Notes: generated by a model from the sequence alone, not told the origin. Counted from the stretch's first letter, positions 31,896 to 43,851 are shown. The stretch: DNA of 64,000 bases from Mesostigma viride (GCA_009746045.1 RPFO01000667.1:7507546-7571545); one strand, 5' to 3'. Program-made: numbers and translations.

Positions 31896-34800
31896 GGCGT
31901 GTGTTTCTAGCCTAACTGGCCGGGAGTGTCTAGTGGTGAGCACCATTGCTGCGATCGCTCTCCCACCATTTACGAGGAAATACCCGCAAATGGAAATGGA
32001 TATATGGCCTAGATAGAAACAATTATTAGGCTGGATGGGGGCTTTTGTGGCGTACATACATCAATTTGTCAGGTGCAGGTTATAATTGCCCTGGGTGGCT
32101 TTAAATCACGAGCCAGGGACAGAGGAGGGGCTCCAATGTGGCTATGGGTGTATAAAAGGTGGTCATCTGTCACCAATGTGACAACTGACGTACACAACAA
32201 ATAAGAAAGCTTTGGTTGCATGAGACTCTGGGCGTTGATCCTAAAGGCGCTGGCATCCGTAACTCACAGCATGCACTCTCAACTATACCGGCGTCTCCGA
32301 GTAAATTATTACTTTATACAGCAGGTGGCTCCGCAATTAAGCACTAAAATATATCCACTAGTCGCTGTAGCGGTAACAACCGTGCATATTACAAGTACTA
32401 CTCATGCAGCTAGGCTGCGATAACTACTACAGGCAGGGGGACCTGCGGAGTGTGTGGCAGAACGACATAAGAAAACAGACCAGTATGTACATAAATAATA
32501 TGGTGATCACCTGACCACCGCTGTAAGCATGGGGGCTGCGCGAAAACATGTGGCTATACATATGATTACAGTAGTATACTATATTTGTATAAAATACTAC
32601 TAGATAGCACTGCGTTGCATGCCCTTGACAGTGTTACATATAAATAGTATAAGGGCTGCAGTGTTGCATACACTTGATCATGTCCATGGCGTAAATCAAT
32701 GCGCTGCTTCTCATGGGCTGCCCACGGTTAATCCGCAGCAGAGCCTCAGGCAGTCAGGCTGCTTAATAGTAGCATTGTGCGGCTCTGACATGATCAGTTT
32801 CTGCGTGGTAACTTTTACTCCCGGCAACCGCAGCATGGCAAGATCGTAACGTTCTCCGGCTGCCCGTTTATAACCTACTTAACCTGAATGTACTGGCAGA
32901 TTTCTCATGAAAGGCATCACTATATCATCACATCAGAAGTACGATCGAAGCAATATACATACCGATAAACCTGACAGCTGCCGCCACTGGCTCCTGTGGG
33001 AATCGAGAGGAAGAATTAATGACATCGATGACAATCATGCAGTCAATTAGCATATGACGTTGAAGCAAGAGAAAGTCTTGTTAGTTTCCTACTACTGAGT
33101 GATTAAAACGTCATACTACTTATTGTTGGAATGCATAATCATTATGGTGCTTCATACAGGTTGGATCGGTCGAAGACTCGAAGTCTCAAACGGTCCAACC
33201 GTATTAAAACCAGTTAAAGTAACAACAATTACATATGATACTACGGTGTTATGCATCAGTGACCTCCGTGTTACCATGCATGGTAACATGATGATGACAG
33301 TTTGTGAGCACCTGCGCGGCCAGCACCAATGGGAAGGTATGTATACATACATAGCACAGATCTTAATTTGCACGGATCATCTATATTTACTGTCAGAATC
33401 ACTGAATCATTCCATTTCAAGACAAGATTGCATGGAGCTGTGCTTAATTAATTATCTTATAGTGCAGTCTTCAGCCATCGATGACATACAATTAAAACAT
33501 CGACCCGCAGGCCTTGTGAATGTCAATTAAACCATGCGATTCATGATCAATTTGTTTGCGGGCTTTGTAGTAGCGTACGGACATTTTCATGTGCAAGACA
33601 GAGTAGGAAGACAAGGCCAAGGAGATATGGTCACGGGTACATACCACATCATCAGTGCGCAGTTTGGTCAATGGAAGGAAAAGCAAATCAAAGGGATCAG
33701 ACTGGGCATAATTAGCTCGTGTACTATTGATGATCAATATTTACTGTTACACTAGCTAGCTAGGTGCTGCTGCAGGTACGATGAATAGCTCTCTCAGACA
33801 GCTGCATGTCAGAAACAAAGCTCACAGCACTTGTTGAACCGAGCTGGTACTGCAGCTGGCCTCTAACAAGGTTATAATACCCTCCTGCAAGCCACGTCGA
33901 TGTTTTGAAGAAACTCATGCGTCCCGTATCATTAACTAGTTGATCAGGATATTAGAAGCAATACAAACAACTCGTTCGGCTGAATATGTTATGTGAATCA
34001 TAATTCAAAACCATCCCAGGATAGACATAAAAGGAATGCGGCCGGCCGAATTAACAATACAGTACTTATTTCCGGTATCGTACCAGATCTTCCACTGTTA
34101 ATTCAAGGGCGGAATTCATTTCGATATAATATTAGAATTCATGGCGGGGGGCGGGCCGGGGGGGGGGGGGGGGGGGGGGGGGCGGGGGCGGCAATGGGGC
34201 CCGGGAGTACTACTGCGCCATGAGCTGCAGGGCGCGCGGCCGGGGACTTCACCCCCTAACCGTGGCCAGCTTTTGGCTGTGGCATTACATGAATAAAACC
34301 TGCGCGTGCGCACGCGGAGACATGATAATACGATCAATATTACTACTACGACGTAGCTAGTACAAGCTATTTATCGATAGCTACGAACGGAATACACCTA
34401 GTCTAGTGCTATTATCACGTCAACATAGAGCCGTGAGCCACAGAGTTGATTTTCAGTAAGAATGGCAATTAAATGTACAATAATCTATTAATATGTAACC
34501 AATTAGCCCATCTCATGCCCAAGCTTTATCTTCAACCCGCCAGCTGCATTGGAGGCCATGAGCTAGACGCTAGGGATTATGATCATGCACGCGTGTGGCG
34601 CTGGTACTTACCACCATGCAATGGAGGACAGCCACGTACGCCAGGACTAAAACCAAAGACATAGGCCGAGTATGTTGCGCCCACGTCATTTATAATTGCC
34701 CGGCTGCGGAAATATTGCGCAGAATTCGCAACCACTCTCACAGGCAGCGGCGACTAGCTTCAGAATATGGTCATCTGCAAAGATGTGGCCGCTGGCCACT

Positions 34801-35391
34801 GGCCGCAGTGGCCTGTTAATTTATCTTTTACCTGCTGGTCAACTGTTTTGGATCCCGAGTCGATAGGATACCTGTACAGCTGTTTTGAATCCCGAGTCGG
34901 TGGGCCCGCTTGGGCCGTTCTGTCCAGTTCAGAATATTCCCACGCCGTTTGTGCCTCTTGGACCGTGCCACGCGGCATGGGAAGCCACAACGTACTGTTG
35001 ACGTACCTCTAGAGCACCTCCAACATGGCTACTGTACAGAGTATTCGTATTCCCGACATTGGCATGAGCCGCACCCGGGCAGATACGGTGAAGGAAGCTT
35101 TTGTTACGGAAAAAGCGTTACGGATCGTACCTGTTTTTGTCTGCGGTTCCGCTTACAGCACTGTAATTAGCAGCTGATGTGAACATCCGATCGTACCTGT
35201 TTTTCAAATTCAGACGCCAAATTCGTACTTGATGATTGGAGATCAGTCAGCTTTCGCCGTCATTTCTGGTCCGTTATGACTGGTCGGCCAGACCTTGCTG
35301 TCACAACCTGTCAGGCTTGATTAGAATTATAACCGCTCATCACACGAAGCGTCATATCAGGTTCCCTGTCGGACCACCGGCGCGGAAATAA
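31896..35391. other. gene-free AT-rich region with a G homopolymer tract
   Basis: No ORF with recognisable content. A G-rich tract with an uninterrupted run of over 20 G lies at about 34,144-34,192 on the plus strand. Confidence 0.5.
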
Positions 35392-35437
35392 CCTCAACTC
35401 AACTCAACTCAACCCCAACCCAACTCAACTCAACTCG
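35392..35437. repeat. (AACTC)n pentamer run
   Basis: About nine imperfect copies of CAACT/CAACC. Confidence 0.85.
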
Positions 35438-37150
35438 ATGTCTGGCCGGTTCTCGTACGAAAGCCGCTTATACACCGTCCGCATTGGAAGTTTGTTATTA
35501 TGGGTCAATTTTTGCCGTATCAACTATATGAAAAACCATCGGGCATCCTGTGGTCCGTACGCCGTAACTTTCCGTACATTTCAGTGGATAACTCGTGATC
35601 GACGGGTGTCCTTTTCGCCTTTTACCGTTGGGCACAAGTCGTCGGAATTTGGAGATCGTACAGGCTTCCGTGCGTGGCTGGATCGAAGACGGCGTATCTT
35701 GAGCGGAGGACGAAAGGCGTTTGTTCAGTGAGACGCTATTGGCGTTCACTCGCGGGCATCTTTAATGGCTTTAAAGTCGTCTCGCGACATTTTGACGTTA
35801 GCGAGTCGATCGAGCTTGACTGGCGCGTAGTTGGTCGAACTTTTGCGACTTGCCACCTGTCGACTCATCGAAACTGGGTCGCCTACTAGAGTGACGGTCG
35901 GCTTGACGGCTTTCGTCTTTTCGCCGTTGCTCTCGCCGTGTTCGACTTTCCACCTTTTTCGACTTTCTACCTGTCGGAATGACGAAACTGCGTTAGCGGC
36001 CGGACAGGTTCGCCTGAAGTTATTCCCCTGCACGTGGCGGCTGCCCATATACCAACCTACGACGATCGTCGGTAGGTTGGTACATCCAGACTGCGTCGTC
36101 TACTGAAGTGACGGTTCAAAGACTGACGGGCGAAGATACTTTTGTTGCTGTTCTAAATTTTCCGTCTTGAATCCATGCAGGTGCTTAAAAGGGACCAATA
36201 GACGTTAGGTTTGAAACTGACCAAAGTTTCTAAGTCGTCGAAAGTTGCTAATTGGGATTTTGCAACCGACTGTATCCAACTATATTAAAAACCATCAGGT
36301 ATATCCAACTATATTAAAAACCATCGGGCATCCTGTGGCGGATCTCCGTAGAATTTTCGTACTTTTCAGGAGCTCCTCGTGGTCGACGTGTGTCCTTGGC
36401 GCCGTTTCCCGTTGGGCGCAAGTAGACGGACTTTGGAGATCGTGGAGGCTTCCGTATGTGGTTGGACCGAAGATGCCGTATCTCGGGCGGCGGACGGAGC
36501 GACTTTGTTTAGTGGGACACTATTGGCGTTCACTCGCTCGCATCTTTAATGGCTTTAAAGTCGTCTCGCGACATTTTGACGTTAGCGACTCGATCGAGCT
36601 TGACTGGCGGGTACTCGGTCGAACTTTTGAGACTTGCCACCTGTCGACTCATCGAAACTGGGTCGCCTACTAGAGTGACGGTCGGCTTGACGGCTTTCGT
36701 CTTTTCGCTTGCCACCTGTCGGCTTACCGAAAATAGGTCGCCTACTAGCGTGACGGTCAGCTTGACGGACGAAAGCCGTCAAGCCCTGCATGTAGAGACC
36801 ATCGGGCATCCTGTGGCCCGTATGCCGTAACTTTCCGTTCTTATTTTCAGGGGTCCTCGTGATCGACGGGTGTCCTTTTCGCCTTTTCCCGTTGGGCGCA
36901 AGTCGACGGAATTTGGAGATCGTACAGGCTTCCGTGCGTGGTTGGACCGAAGACGCCGTATCTCCAATAGCATTCGGCAAGGCTACATATATGTGGCGGA
37001 TCTCCGTACTTTTCGCTCCTCGTCGTCGACCCCTGTCCTCAGTTCGCGCCGCGTTCACTCGCTCGCATCTTTAATGGCTTTCAAGTCGTCTCGCGACATT
37101 ATTGTTGACGTTAGCGACTCGAGCGAGCTTGCGACGGTTTTCGCCTTTTC
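35438..37150. repeat. degenerate long-unit tandem repeat region
   Basis: Blocks recur in the same order. GACGGGTGTCCTTTTCGCC followed by a 100-bp stretch ending CGTATCT is near 35,600, 36,380 and 36,865. TTTAATGGCTTTAAAGTCGT followed by about 160 bp is near 35,763, 36,546 and, truncated, 37,070. GTCGCCTACTAGAGTGACGG is near 35,880 and 36,662, with a variant near 36,740. The unit is about 500-780 bp. The same motif reappears at 41,330-41,400, beyond the Copia insertion, so the array was split by that element. Confidence 0.75.
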
Positions 37151-38268
37151 GTGGGGGCGGGGGGGCGGGGGGGCGGGGGCGGGGGGGCGGGGGGGGCGGG
37201 GGCGGGGGGGGGGGGGGCGGGGGGGCGGGAGGAACTCCGGGTGGGTGGGCGGGTGGGCGGCGGGGGGGGGGAGGGGGGGGGGGGGGGGGGGGGAGGGGGC
37301 AGGGGGGCGGGGGGAGGAACTCCGGGTGGGGCGGGGGGGCGGGGGGAGGGGAGGGGGGAGGGCGGGGGGGGGGAGGAACTCCGGGTGGGTGGGGGGGGGG
37401 GCGGGGGGGGGGGGAGGGGGAGGGGGGAGGAGGAACTCCGGGTGGGTGGGGGCGGGGGGGCGGGAGAAGAATTAGTTGAAGAAGCAGCTTTCTAAAGGGG
37501 CGGGGGGGGGGGAGGGGAAGGGGGGGGGGGGGGGGGGGGAGGAACTCCGGGTGGGTGGGTGGGCGGGGGGGGGGGGGGGAGGGGAGGGGGGCGGGGGGGA
37601 GGAACTCCGGGTGGGTGGGTGGGCGGCGGGGGCGGGGGATCCCGCAGACTCTGGCGTCTTGCTCACTAAGGAGGGCGGGGGGCCCTGCGACCTCGCCCGG
37701 CCGGGGCGGACCGTCTTACTGTCCTGGGGGGGGGAGGCGGGGGAACCTCCGGGTGGCGGGTGGGGGGGCGCGGTGGGGGGCCTTGCGACCTCGCCGTCTC
37801 ACTCAGGCGGGGAGGCATCCTGTGGCGGATCTTCATACTTTTCCGGTCTTTTTCAGGGGTCCTCGTGGTCGACGCCTGTCCTTCGCGCCACGCCTTTTCG
37901 CGGGGGCGGGGGGGCGCATCATGCCGGCCGGCTGAGGGGGGAGGGCGGGGGGGGGGGGGTACCGACCTCCGGGTGGGTGGGTGGGCGGGGGGGGCGGGGG
38001 ATCCCGCAGCCTCTGGCGTCTCGCTGAGGAGGGCGGGGGGCCTTGCGACCTCGCCGTCTCACTCAAGCGGGGAGGCATCCTGTGGCGGATCTTCGTACTT
38101 TTCCTGGGCCGGTCGGCGGGGGGGCGTATCATGGCTGAGGGGGGAGGGGGGGGGGGAACCTCCAGGTGGGTGAGTGGGGGGGATCCCGCAGACTCTGGCG
38201 TCGACTCGCTCAGGAGGGTGGGGGGCCTCAATACATGTAAAGACCACCGGCTTGCTGAGGGGGGGGGG
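37151..38268. repeat. G-tract-rich array
   Basis: About 1.1 kb in which the plus strand is mostly G-runs of 3 to over 15 bases. The phrase GGAACTCCGGGTGGGTGGGC recurs about six times, and GATCCCGCAGACTCTGGCGT occurs near 37,637, 37,997 (variant) and 38,172. Long ORFs across it are glycine runs and not genes. It contains many potential G-quadruplexes on one strand. Confidence 0.9.
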
Positions 38269-38272
38269 GGTT

Positions 38273-39058
38273 TGTCAGCCGTAGTGGGCCAAGGCACTCC
38301 CGGCACTAGTTTTTTCTGGCTGTCAGTTAGCCGAATTAGTGTGATGACAATAATGGATTTTATCCAGGCTATTTAATTCGTGCTACGAATTTTTTAGTGC
38401 TGCGTTTCTGATGCCCAAGATACTGTGAGGGCTTAGTATCTGAGAGCCCGATGGAATATTTTTATTCCGATATGTTCGACGGAATCTTTTTCGTCTGCTT
38501 GTCTGTCCATGCGACTTTTGGACTTGTGCGTTTTTCCTTACCTTGAATTATGTTCTGTGCCGTTTGTGTCTCAGACTACTAGCCGTTGTGATGCCAAAAG
38601 GGATCCGCGCTTCGCGCAGTACTTTGGACTGTACCGTTCAGAGAAAAGTGTACCTCTGTGTAGGCGCGTTGCGCCACACTTTCTATGTTTGATGCTGCCT
38701 TGGAGGCGCTGCGACTTTGCTCCAGCATGTCATACATTGCATTCTACTAGTCCTGATTTTGGTACGCCGCGCCACCTACCAGTGTGAGCGCCGGCATTTG
38801 TGGTACTCCGCACTTGTGTTGTATGAGCCGTAGAATTTTATATCGACGGTCAAAAGTGCTCAGCCGCCACACATACCCCTAGGACAAAAGTGATGCACTT
38901 GTGCACGATGCTCTAGTTCTCACGTAATTTATACCACTGGACCCCAGCCATGGAGTCCGGGGTTTGTGGGGCTCGGAACAATTGAAAGTAATGTGTTTTA
39001 ATACGACATTCTTTTATAATTGGAAAGATCGTTCCTCCAATACCTTAATTGTTCAACA
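38273..39058 (+). repeat. 5' LTR
   Basis: 786 bp, TG...CA ends. Confidence 0.93.
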
Positions 39059-39075
39059 TGGTATCGGGCCAGAAA
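39059..39075 (+). promoter_or_regulatory. primer-binding site
   Basis: TGGTATCGGGCCAGAAA directly after the 5' LTR; close to the TGGTATC-type initiator-Met tRNA complement used by many Copia elements. Confidence 0.75.
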
Positions 39076-39293
39076 GTGACAGGCAAAATCTGGTGAAGCC
39101 AAGCTCCATCCACTTCACCTTGTCCAAGACTGTGAGGGGGACGCCCCACATCTACGTTGCAGTCTTTGGATGCGCCTTTTTCGCTTCTTCTTGTTGAAAT
39201 CGAGCCACCCAATTTGTGGGAGGTGTTCTTCTTGAGGGAACTGCAGTGTTCTGCTGAAAGTGTAAGACCCTTGGCATAAGGGCCACTTGATTA

Positions 39294-39707
39294 TTGGGAA
39301 GGTTGTCTTTATTCTTGAAGAATCTTTCCTGTGGAGGCGTTTTCCTTTGGAGAAAACGTTTTCTGTTCTTCCTGGGCAGTAAAAATCTGGTTTTTCTGCA
39401 ACATTTTTCAGTGGGGAGAAACTTGTCTATGCAAAGGGATTTGACCACTGCTTTGTGGTGTCCCAGAGCTGCTGGAGATCCTATTGTTATTCCGAATTCT
39501 GATTACAACACCGGCCATCAGGGGGTATCTCCTTCTCCAAACAGAGCATTTGTGGAAGTACAATATAGGGGTACCTGTTTTAACTGGGAGATTGTCTGCA
39601 CCCCTAGAACCCTGCGCCGTTTGGCGGAGTTTTTGGATCAGCTCATCCCTGAGGAGTCCACAATTGTTCCTGAGAATCCTACAGTTCGTCCTACCGGCGA
39701 GGAGTGA
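39294..39707 (+). CDS. small ORF upstream of gag in the Copia-type element
   Basis: 137 codons, not recognised. The N-terminal half is Phe/Leu/Arg-rich; the second half (FVEVQYRGTCFNWEIVCTPR, then LRRLAEFLDQLIPEE) looks like a small folded domain. Its TGA overlaps the start of the next ORF (ATG at 39,704), an arrangement suited to coupled translation. The true start may be the ATG at 39,429, which would keep only the folded part. Confidence 0.4.
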   Translation: MGRLSLFLKNLSCGGVFLWRKRFLFFLGSKNLVFLQHFSVGRNLSMQRDLTTALWCPRAAGDPIVIPNSDYNTGHQGVSPSPNRAFVEVQYRGTCFNWEIVCTPRTLRRLAEFLDQLIPEESTIVPENPTVRPTGEE

Positions 39708-40269
39708 CAATGGCAGCCAACGCAGCAGTAGCAGCAGCTACCAGCATCGGGGCCTTCATTAGTGCTGCTGATAAGTTACCAAAGTTTGATGGTGTGGATC
39801 CTCGTAAGTGGGAGGCAACGAATGTCCGCTTTACTCGTTTGCTGAAAGCCTTTAACCTGTATGGGGTAATCACGGGTGAGATTGAGGACGATGGCAAGGA
39901 CGCGGCAGTCCAGGCCGCGATGGGCATCTTTTTAGATGGCCTGGCTCTTATGCTGGTCAAGAATGTCACCAGTGCAAAGCAGGCGGGGGGAAGCAGGGAG
40001 ACACCAGGGACACCAGTTCTCTGGCTGGAGTCTTTGCTACCATGGCGATGGATGACGGGAAGAAGGGTGGCTGTTTTCACTGCGGCAAACCTGGCCACAA
40101 GGTCGCAAGCTGTTTCAAGAAGCACCCTCATCTTCGCAAGGGGGGAAAGGACGGAGAGGCCAAGGCGCAGGCCAACTTGACGTCCACCCCTGATCAGCAG
40201 GAGGCACTGGAGGTGCCCCCTGGTTTTGTTTTCCACACTGGGGTGGAGGCTCCCGCTGACCAACTGTAG
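39704..40269 (+). pseudogene. gag with CCHC zinc knuckle, one frame change
   Basis: The first frame (39,704 to about 40,000) reads LPKFDGVDPRKWEATNVRFT and LLKAFNLYGVITGEI, matching the start of UBN2-type Copia gag. The frame then changes near 40,000. The second (to the stop at 40,267-40,269) holds the knuckle CFHCGKPGHKVASC followed by FKKHP and ends with EVPPGFVF. The central gag region is shortened, so a deletion probably caused the shift. The PPGF motif is shared with the gag at 43,791-44,909. Confidence 0.75.
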
Positions 40270-40357
40270 TATTTGTTCAGTGGTGCGTTGCTCCAGGGGC
40301 GCCCTGGCCACCATACCTTTTCGAGTCATTGTCTCCAGCTTGTCCCACTAAGGGGGG

Positions 40358-41143
40358 TGTCAGCCGTAGTGGGCCAAGGCACTCCCGGCACTAGTTTTTT
40401 CTGGCTGTCAGTTAGCCGAATTAGTGTGATGACAATAATGGATTTTATCCAGGCTATTTAATTCGTGCTACGAATTTTTTAGTGCTGCGTTTCTGATGCC
40501 CAAGATACTGTGAGGGCTTAGTATCTGAGAGCCCGATGGAATATTTTTATTCCGATATGTTCGACGGAATCTTTTTCGTCTGCTTGTCTGTCCATGCGAC
40601 TTTTGGACTTGTGCGTTTTTCCTTACCTTGAATTATGTTCTGTGCCGTTTGTGTCTCAGACTACTAGCCGTTGTGATGCCAAAAGGGATCCGCGCTTCGC
40701 GCAGTACTTTGGACTGTACCGTTCAGAGAAAAGTGTACCTCTGTGTAGGCGCGTTGCGCCACACTTTCTATGTTTGATGCTGCCTTGGAGGCGCTGCGAC
40801 TTTGCTCCAGCATGTCATACATTGCATTCTACTAGTCCTGATTTTGGTACGCCGCGCCACCTACCAGTGTGAGCGCCGGCATTTGTGGTACTCCGCACTT
40901 GTGTTGTATGAGCCGTAGAATTTTATATCGACGGTCAAAAGTGCTCAGCCGCCACACATACCCCTAGGACAAAAGTGATGCACTTGTGCACGATGCTCTA
41001 GTTCTCACGTAATTTATACCACTGGACCCCAGCCATGGAGTCCGGGGTTTGTGGGGCTCGGAACAATTGAAAGTAATGTGTTTTAATACGACATTCTTTT
41101 ATAATTGGAAAGATCGTTCCTCCAATACCTTAATTGTTCAACA
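40358..41143 (+). repeat. 3' LTR
   Basis: 786 bp, same as the 5' LTR in length and, as far as I can read, in sequence. Confidence 0.93.
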
Positions 41144-41148
41144 GGGTT

Positions 41149-41747
41149 GCGACCTCGCCTGGGGCGGGGCGTCTCACTGAGGCGGCAAATGGCCTCCGGG
41201 TGGGTGGGAACTGGGAAGGGCGGACGGCCATTGCGGTGTTACAGGCCGACACAACGTGTCGTTATTTGCCCCGACGAGTGTCTCCCGACTTTTTCCTTTT
41301 TTCAGCCCCCTTCATAAGCTTCAGTTGACTTGAATCGAGTTGCCATGTGTCGGCGGACGGATCGAAACTCGACTACTAGAGTTACGGTCGGCTTTGCGCC
41401 TTCTTTTGGGGGGGATGCAAAGCATCCCCCCCCCCTTAAGCTTGTTTGCATTACGAATAACCCTGGATTGTTTGTTGGGGAGCCAGTTAGAGTCCCGGGT
41501 TTTTATTATTTAATTAAAACCTTTTGTTTGTTTGTTTGTCCTGCAGCCGTTCAAGGCACGTGGGTACTTATTTAATTAAATTTCTTTTGTTTGTTTGGTA
41601 GATATGGTACACGCCGTCCCCAACCCGGCCCGGCGGCCCCCCTTTCGGCGGCCACAGGCTATAGTCAGCCGTGGAGGTCTCAGGTCAGTGATACCCTATT
41701 TAATTGCTCAAGGCCCATAAGTATCGCACATGAGTAGTACATCTTAC
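41149..41747. other. continuation of the degenerate/G-rich array, then T-rich sequence
   Basis: GCCTCCGGGTGGGTGGG near 41,190 and CGACTACTAGAGTTACGGTC near 41,370 match the array left of the Copia element. A short G7/C10 pair near 41,409-41,440 forms a hairpin. No gene. Confidence 0.6.
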
Positions 41748-41964
41748 ATCAAAGAGACAACCAGCGCAGGCCAGAAATCGGGAGAATCCGGACCATGGTA
41801 GCTCGAGCCTGCCGTTATCTTTTCCGCGTTTTCGAGTCGTTCAGGATGATGAAGATGAATGGTGATGGAAATGTGTATCCTTGTGCATTGAAATTATGGC
41901 TGGCTTACGTGTGGAGCGACTAGATGACCTAGACGGTGGGGCCGGAAACAGCATGCTTGATCAG
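41748..41964. repeat. 217-bp dispersed repeat, copy 2
   Basis: Same as 31,679-31,895. Confidence 0.9.
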
Positions 41965-43240
41965 ACTACATGTACATCTGTAGACACGCTCAGGCCTCAG
42001 CCTCTACTGAGTACCGACCGACGTGCCCTGCCGAGGCAGTACTGTAGAGCGTGGATTGCTGGATGCAAAAGCGGTTCACTTGGTTCGCGCCTCACCCCGC
42101 GCTCGGCCTGCGTCTCGCGGGTTTTTTTCGATTTTCACGATATTTCATGTTCCCCGCCTGTCCAAGGTATTTTCGAAGGTTTTATGTACTTTATATTATA
42201 TAATATAAAGTGTTTGTTTGTTTTCTCACAGGGCGACGACCCCGTGCCCACATGAGTTAATTAATTAATTTTGTTTGTTTGTTTGTTGAGTCCAGTCCTC
42301 AGCCCCCGGAGTTAATTAATTAGTTTTCTTTTGTTTTTTTTATGGTTTTCAGCCAGAACATTTTCCAGAAGCTAATTATTTATTTAAAACTTCCAATGCG
42401 GACGGTGTAATTTATCGCATTTTGTGTCAGTTGAAAATACCGCGTAAGCAAGCACTGACGCATATCTACATACCGACAACACAGGAGGTACATAATTATG
42501 TGTTGGGGCGACCAGTCCGTAGCCAGCACACAAGGCTCTCGTGGCCAGGCCTGTGGGCGCGTAAATTACTTACGTAGTGAGAACAGCAAGAGAGCAAACA
42601 GTACAAGCGGGTTATAAAGACCCCCGGCAGCCATGGCGGGAGAAATATCCCTGACATTGACGGGGGCGGCACGAACATTTACGTAAACGTAGATTAACGT
42701 TTCAATACCTTGTTGCTAAGCACGCAAGTTAGCGTTAATTTCAATCCGATAGATAAGGCATTTTATCATGGATTTTCTCCAGAGCTTTACAGCGTTTGTC
42801 GTGGAAGACTGGTCCAATCCAGTAAATCAAGTGTCGGCATTACTATCGATTATTCCTTTGGATTGCTGCATTTTCCAATTGAGCTTCACTTCGAAGAGTG
42901 ATATTGCCTTGTTATGTTGCCAGGAGGAGCAAATGTTGCCAGGCGAGTTACCGTCGACTGTGCTCGGCATCACCTTGCAACAGTTGTAAGTACATGCAAC
43001 TGGCGAGCGGGGTTGCCGGTGTTCTTTTCTTTCCTGCGAGCTGCCTTGATTCTGATTTCGCAGAAGAATTGTGCATTGTTTCTCGATGCATGTAGGAGCG
43101 CGCATATAAGCGGGCTTGTTTTCTTTGGGTCAGGTCCCGATGGTGCGTTGTCAATCGAGGGTTCCCATCAAGCAGGCGTGCTTGTTGGGTATGGTTATAT
43201 ACTTGTGGCTATATACTTTATAGTATTGTTCGCTGCCGAG
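41965..43240. other. no gene recognised; recurring TTAATTAA plus (TTTG)n units
   Basis: A phrase of TTAATTAA or TTTAATTAAA followed closely by TTTTGTTTGTTTG occurs near 41,510, 41,570, 42,258, 42,312 and, weakly, 42,380. No supported coding sequence. Confidence 0.5.
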
Positions 43241-43243
43241 CAG

Positions 43244-43335
43244 TCATGGCTTTCATGGCTGTCATGGCTGTCATGGCTGTCGTGGCTGTCATGGCTGTCA
43301 TGGCTCATGGCTGTCGTGGCTGTCATGGCTGTCAC
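43244..43335. repeat. 9-bp minisatellite (TCATGGCTG)n
   Basis: About ten copies. On the minus strand it reads as an Asp-Ser-His run at the truncated end of the Copia ORF. Confidence 0.9.
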
Positions 43336-43594
43336 GTGGCTGGCGCTTGATGAAGCCAGCCGGGCAGGATGGGCAGCCAGGCGCAGTTGGACTCCTCGCC
43401 GTCAGGTTGGATGCAGGTATGGCAACCAGCTTCTTGATGCGGTCGGCACCAGCATGGCCCAAACGCCAGTGCAGCAGCAGGCTGACCGGCCGCTCCACCG
43501 TCACAGCAGCCATCGCTGGCGCTGCCTTCGCCGCTGGTAACACGTAGATGTTGTTCTGCATGGCGATCTTGTGATGCTTGTTATTCAGCACCAC
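43298..43594 (-). pseudogene. GAG-pre-integrase Zn domain fragment
   Basis: LLLHWRLGHAGADRIKKLV followed by CPSC gives the H-x-H/C-x2-C zinc site that precedes Copia integrase. The frame then enters the minisatellite. Confidence 0.75.
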
Positions 43595-43596
43595 TA

Positions 43597-43851
43597 TCAG
43601 TCTTTGTGGAAATCCACCTTGTGACCTGCCTTCGCGAGTTGCGCGACTGAAAGGAGTCGTGCATTCAGGCCAGGTACAAGCAGCGCTCCTTGCAAGCGCA
43701 CGCTGTGGCCGGGAAGCTCTACAGCGATGGTGCCCTGGCCGGTAGCTTGCAGCTGTCCACCGGAGCCAGCTATTGCCTTGCTGTGGGGGGTCAGAGACAC
43801 AAAGTCAGAACGGCACGGGGACATGTGGCTGCTCGCAGCCGAGTCCAGCAC
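43597..43851 (-). pseudogene. Copia aspartic protease fragment
   Basis: Starts LDSAASSHM, where most Copia proteases have DSGAS/T-x-H: the Gly after Ser is Ala here. It continues LVPGLNARLLSVAQLAKAGH, the usual second half of the domain, and stops at 43,597. Confidence 0.8.

Larger units (their letters stand above)
38273..41143 (+). mobile_element. young Copia-type LTR element with gag only
   Basis: Two LTRs of 786 bp (38,273-39,058 and 40,358-41,143), starting TGTCAGCCGTAG and ending TTGTTCAACA, appear identical. Target duplication GGGTT flanks the element (38,268-38,272 and 41,144-41,148). The primer-binding site TGGTATCGGGCC at 39,059 resembles the initiator-tRNA-Met site of Copia elements, and the polypurine tract AAGGGGGG lies at 40,350-40,357. 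The 1.3-kb interior has gag-like frames but no protease, integrase or RT. It sits inside the G-rich array. LTR identity suggests recent movement with enzymes supplied by another element. Confidence 0.92.

Noticed and set aside
37102-37495. Several Gly-rich ORFs of over 100 codons
   Set aside because: Made of G-runs in all frames, with no codon structure.
35438-38268. CRISPR-like array
   Set aside because: Repeats are long, degenerate and lack unique spacers of uniform length; the sequence is eukaryotic.
31679-41964. The 217-bp repeats as LTRs of a 10-kb retroelement
   Set aside because: No TG...CA ends, no primer-binding site after copy 1, no polypurine tract before copy 2, no pol frames between them.
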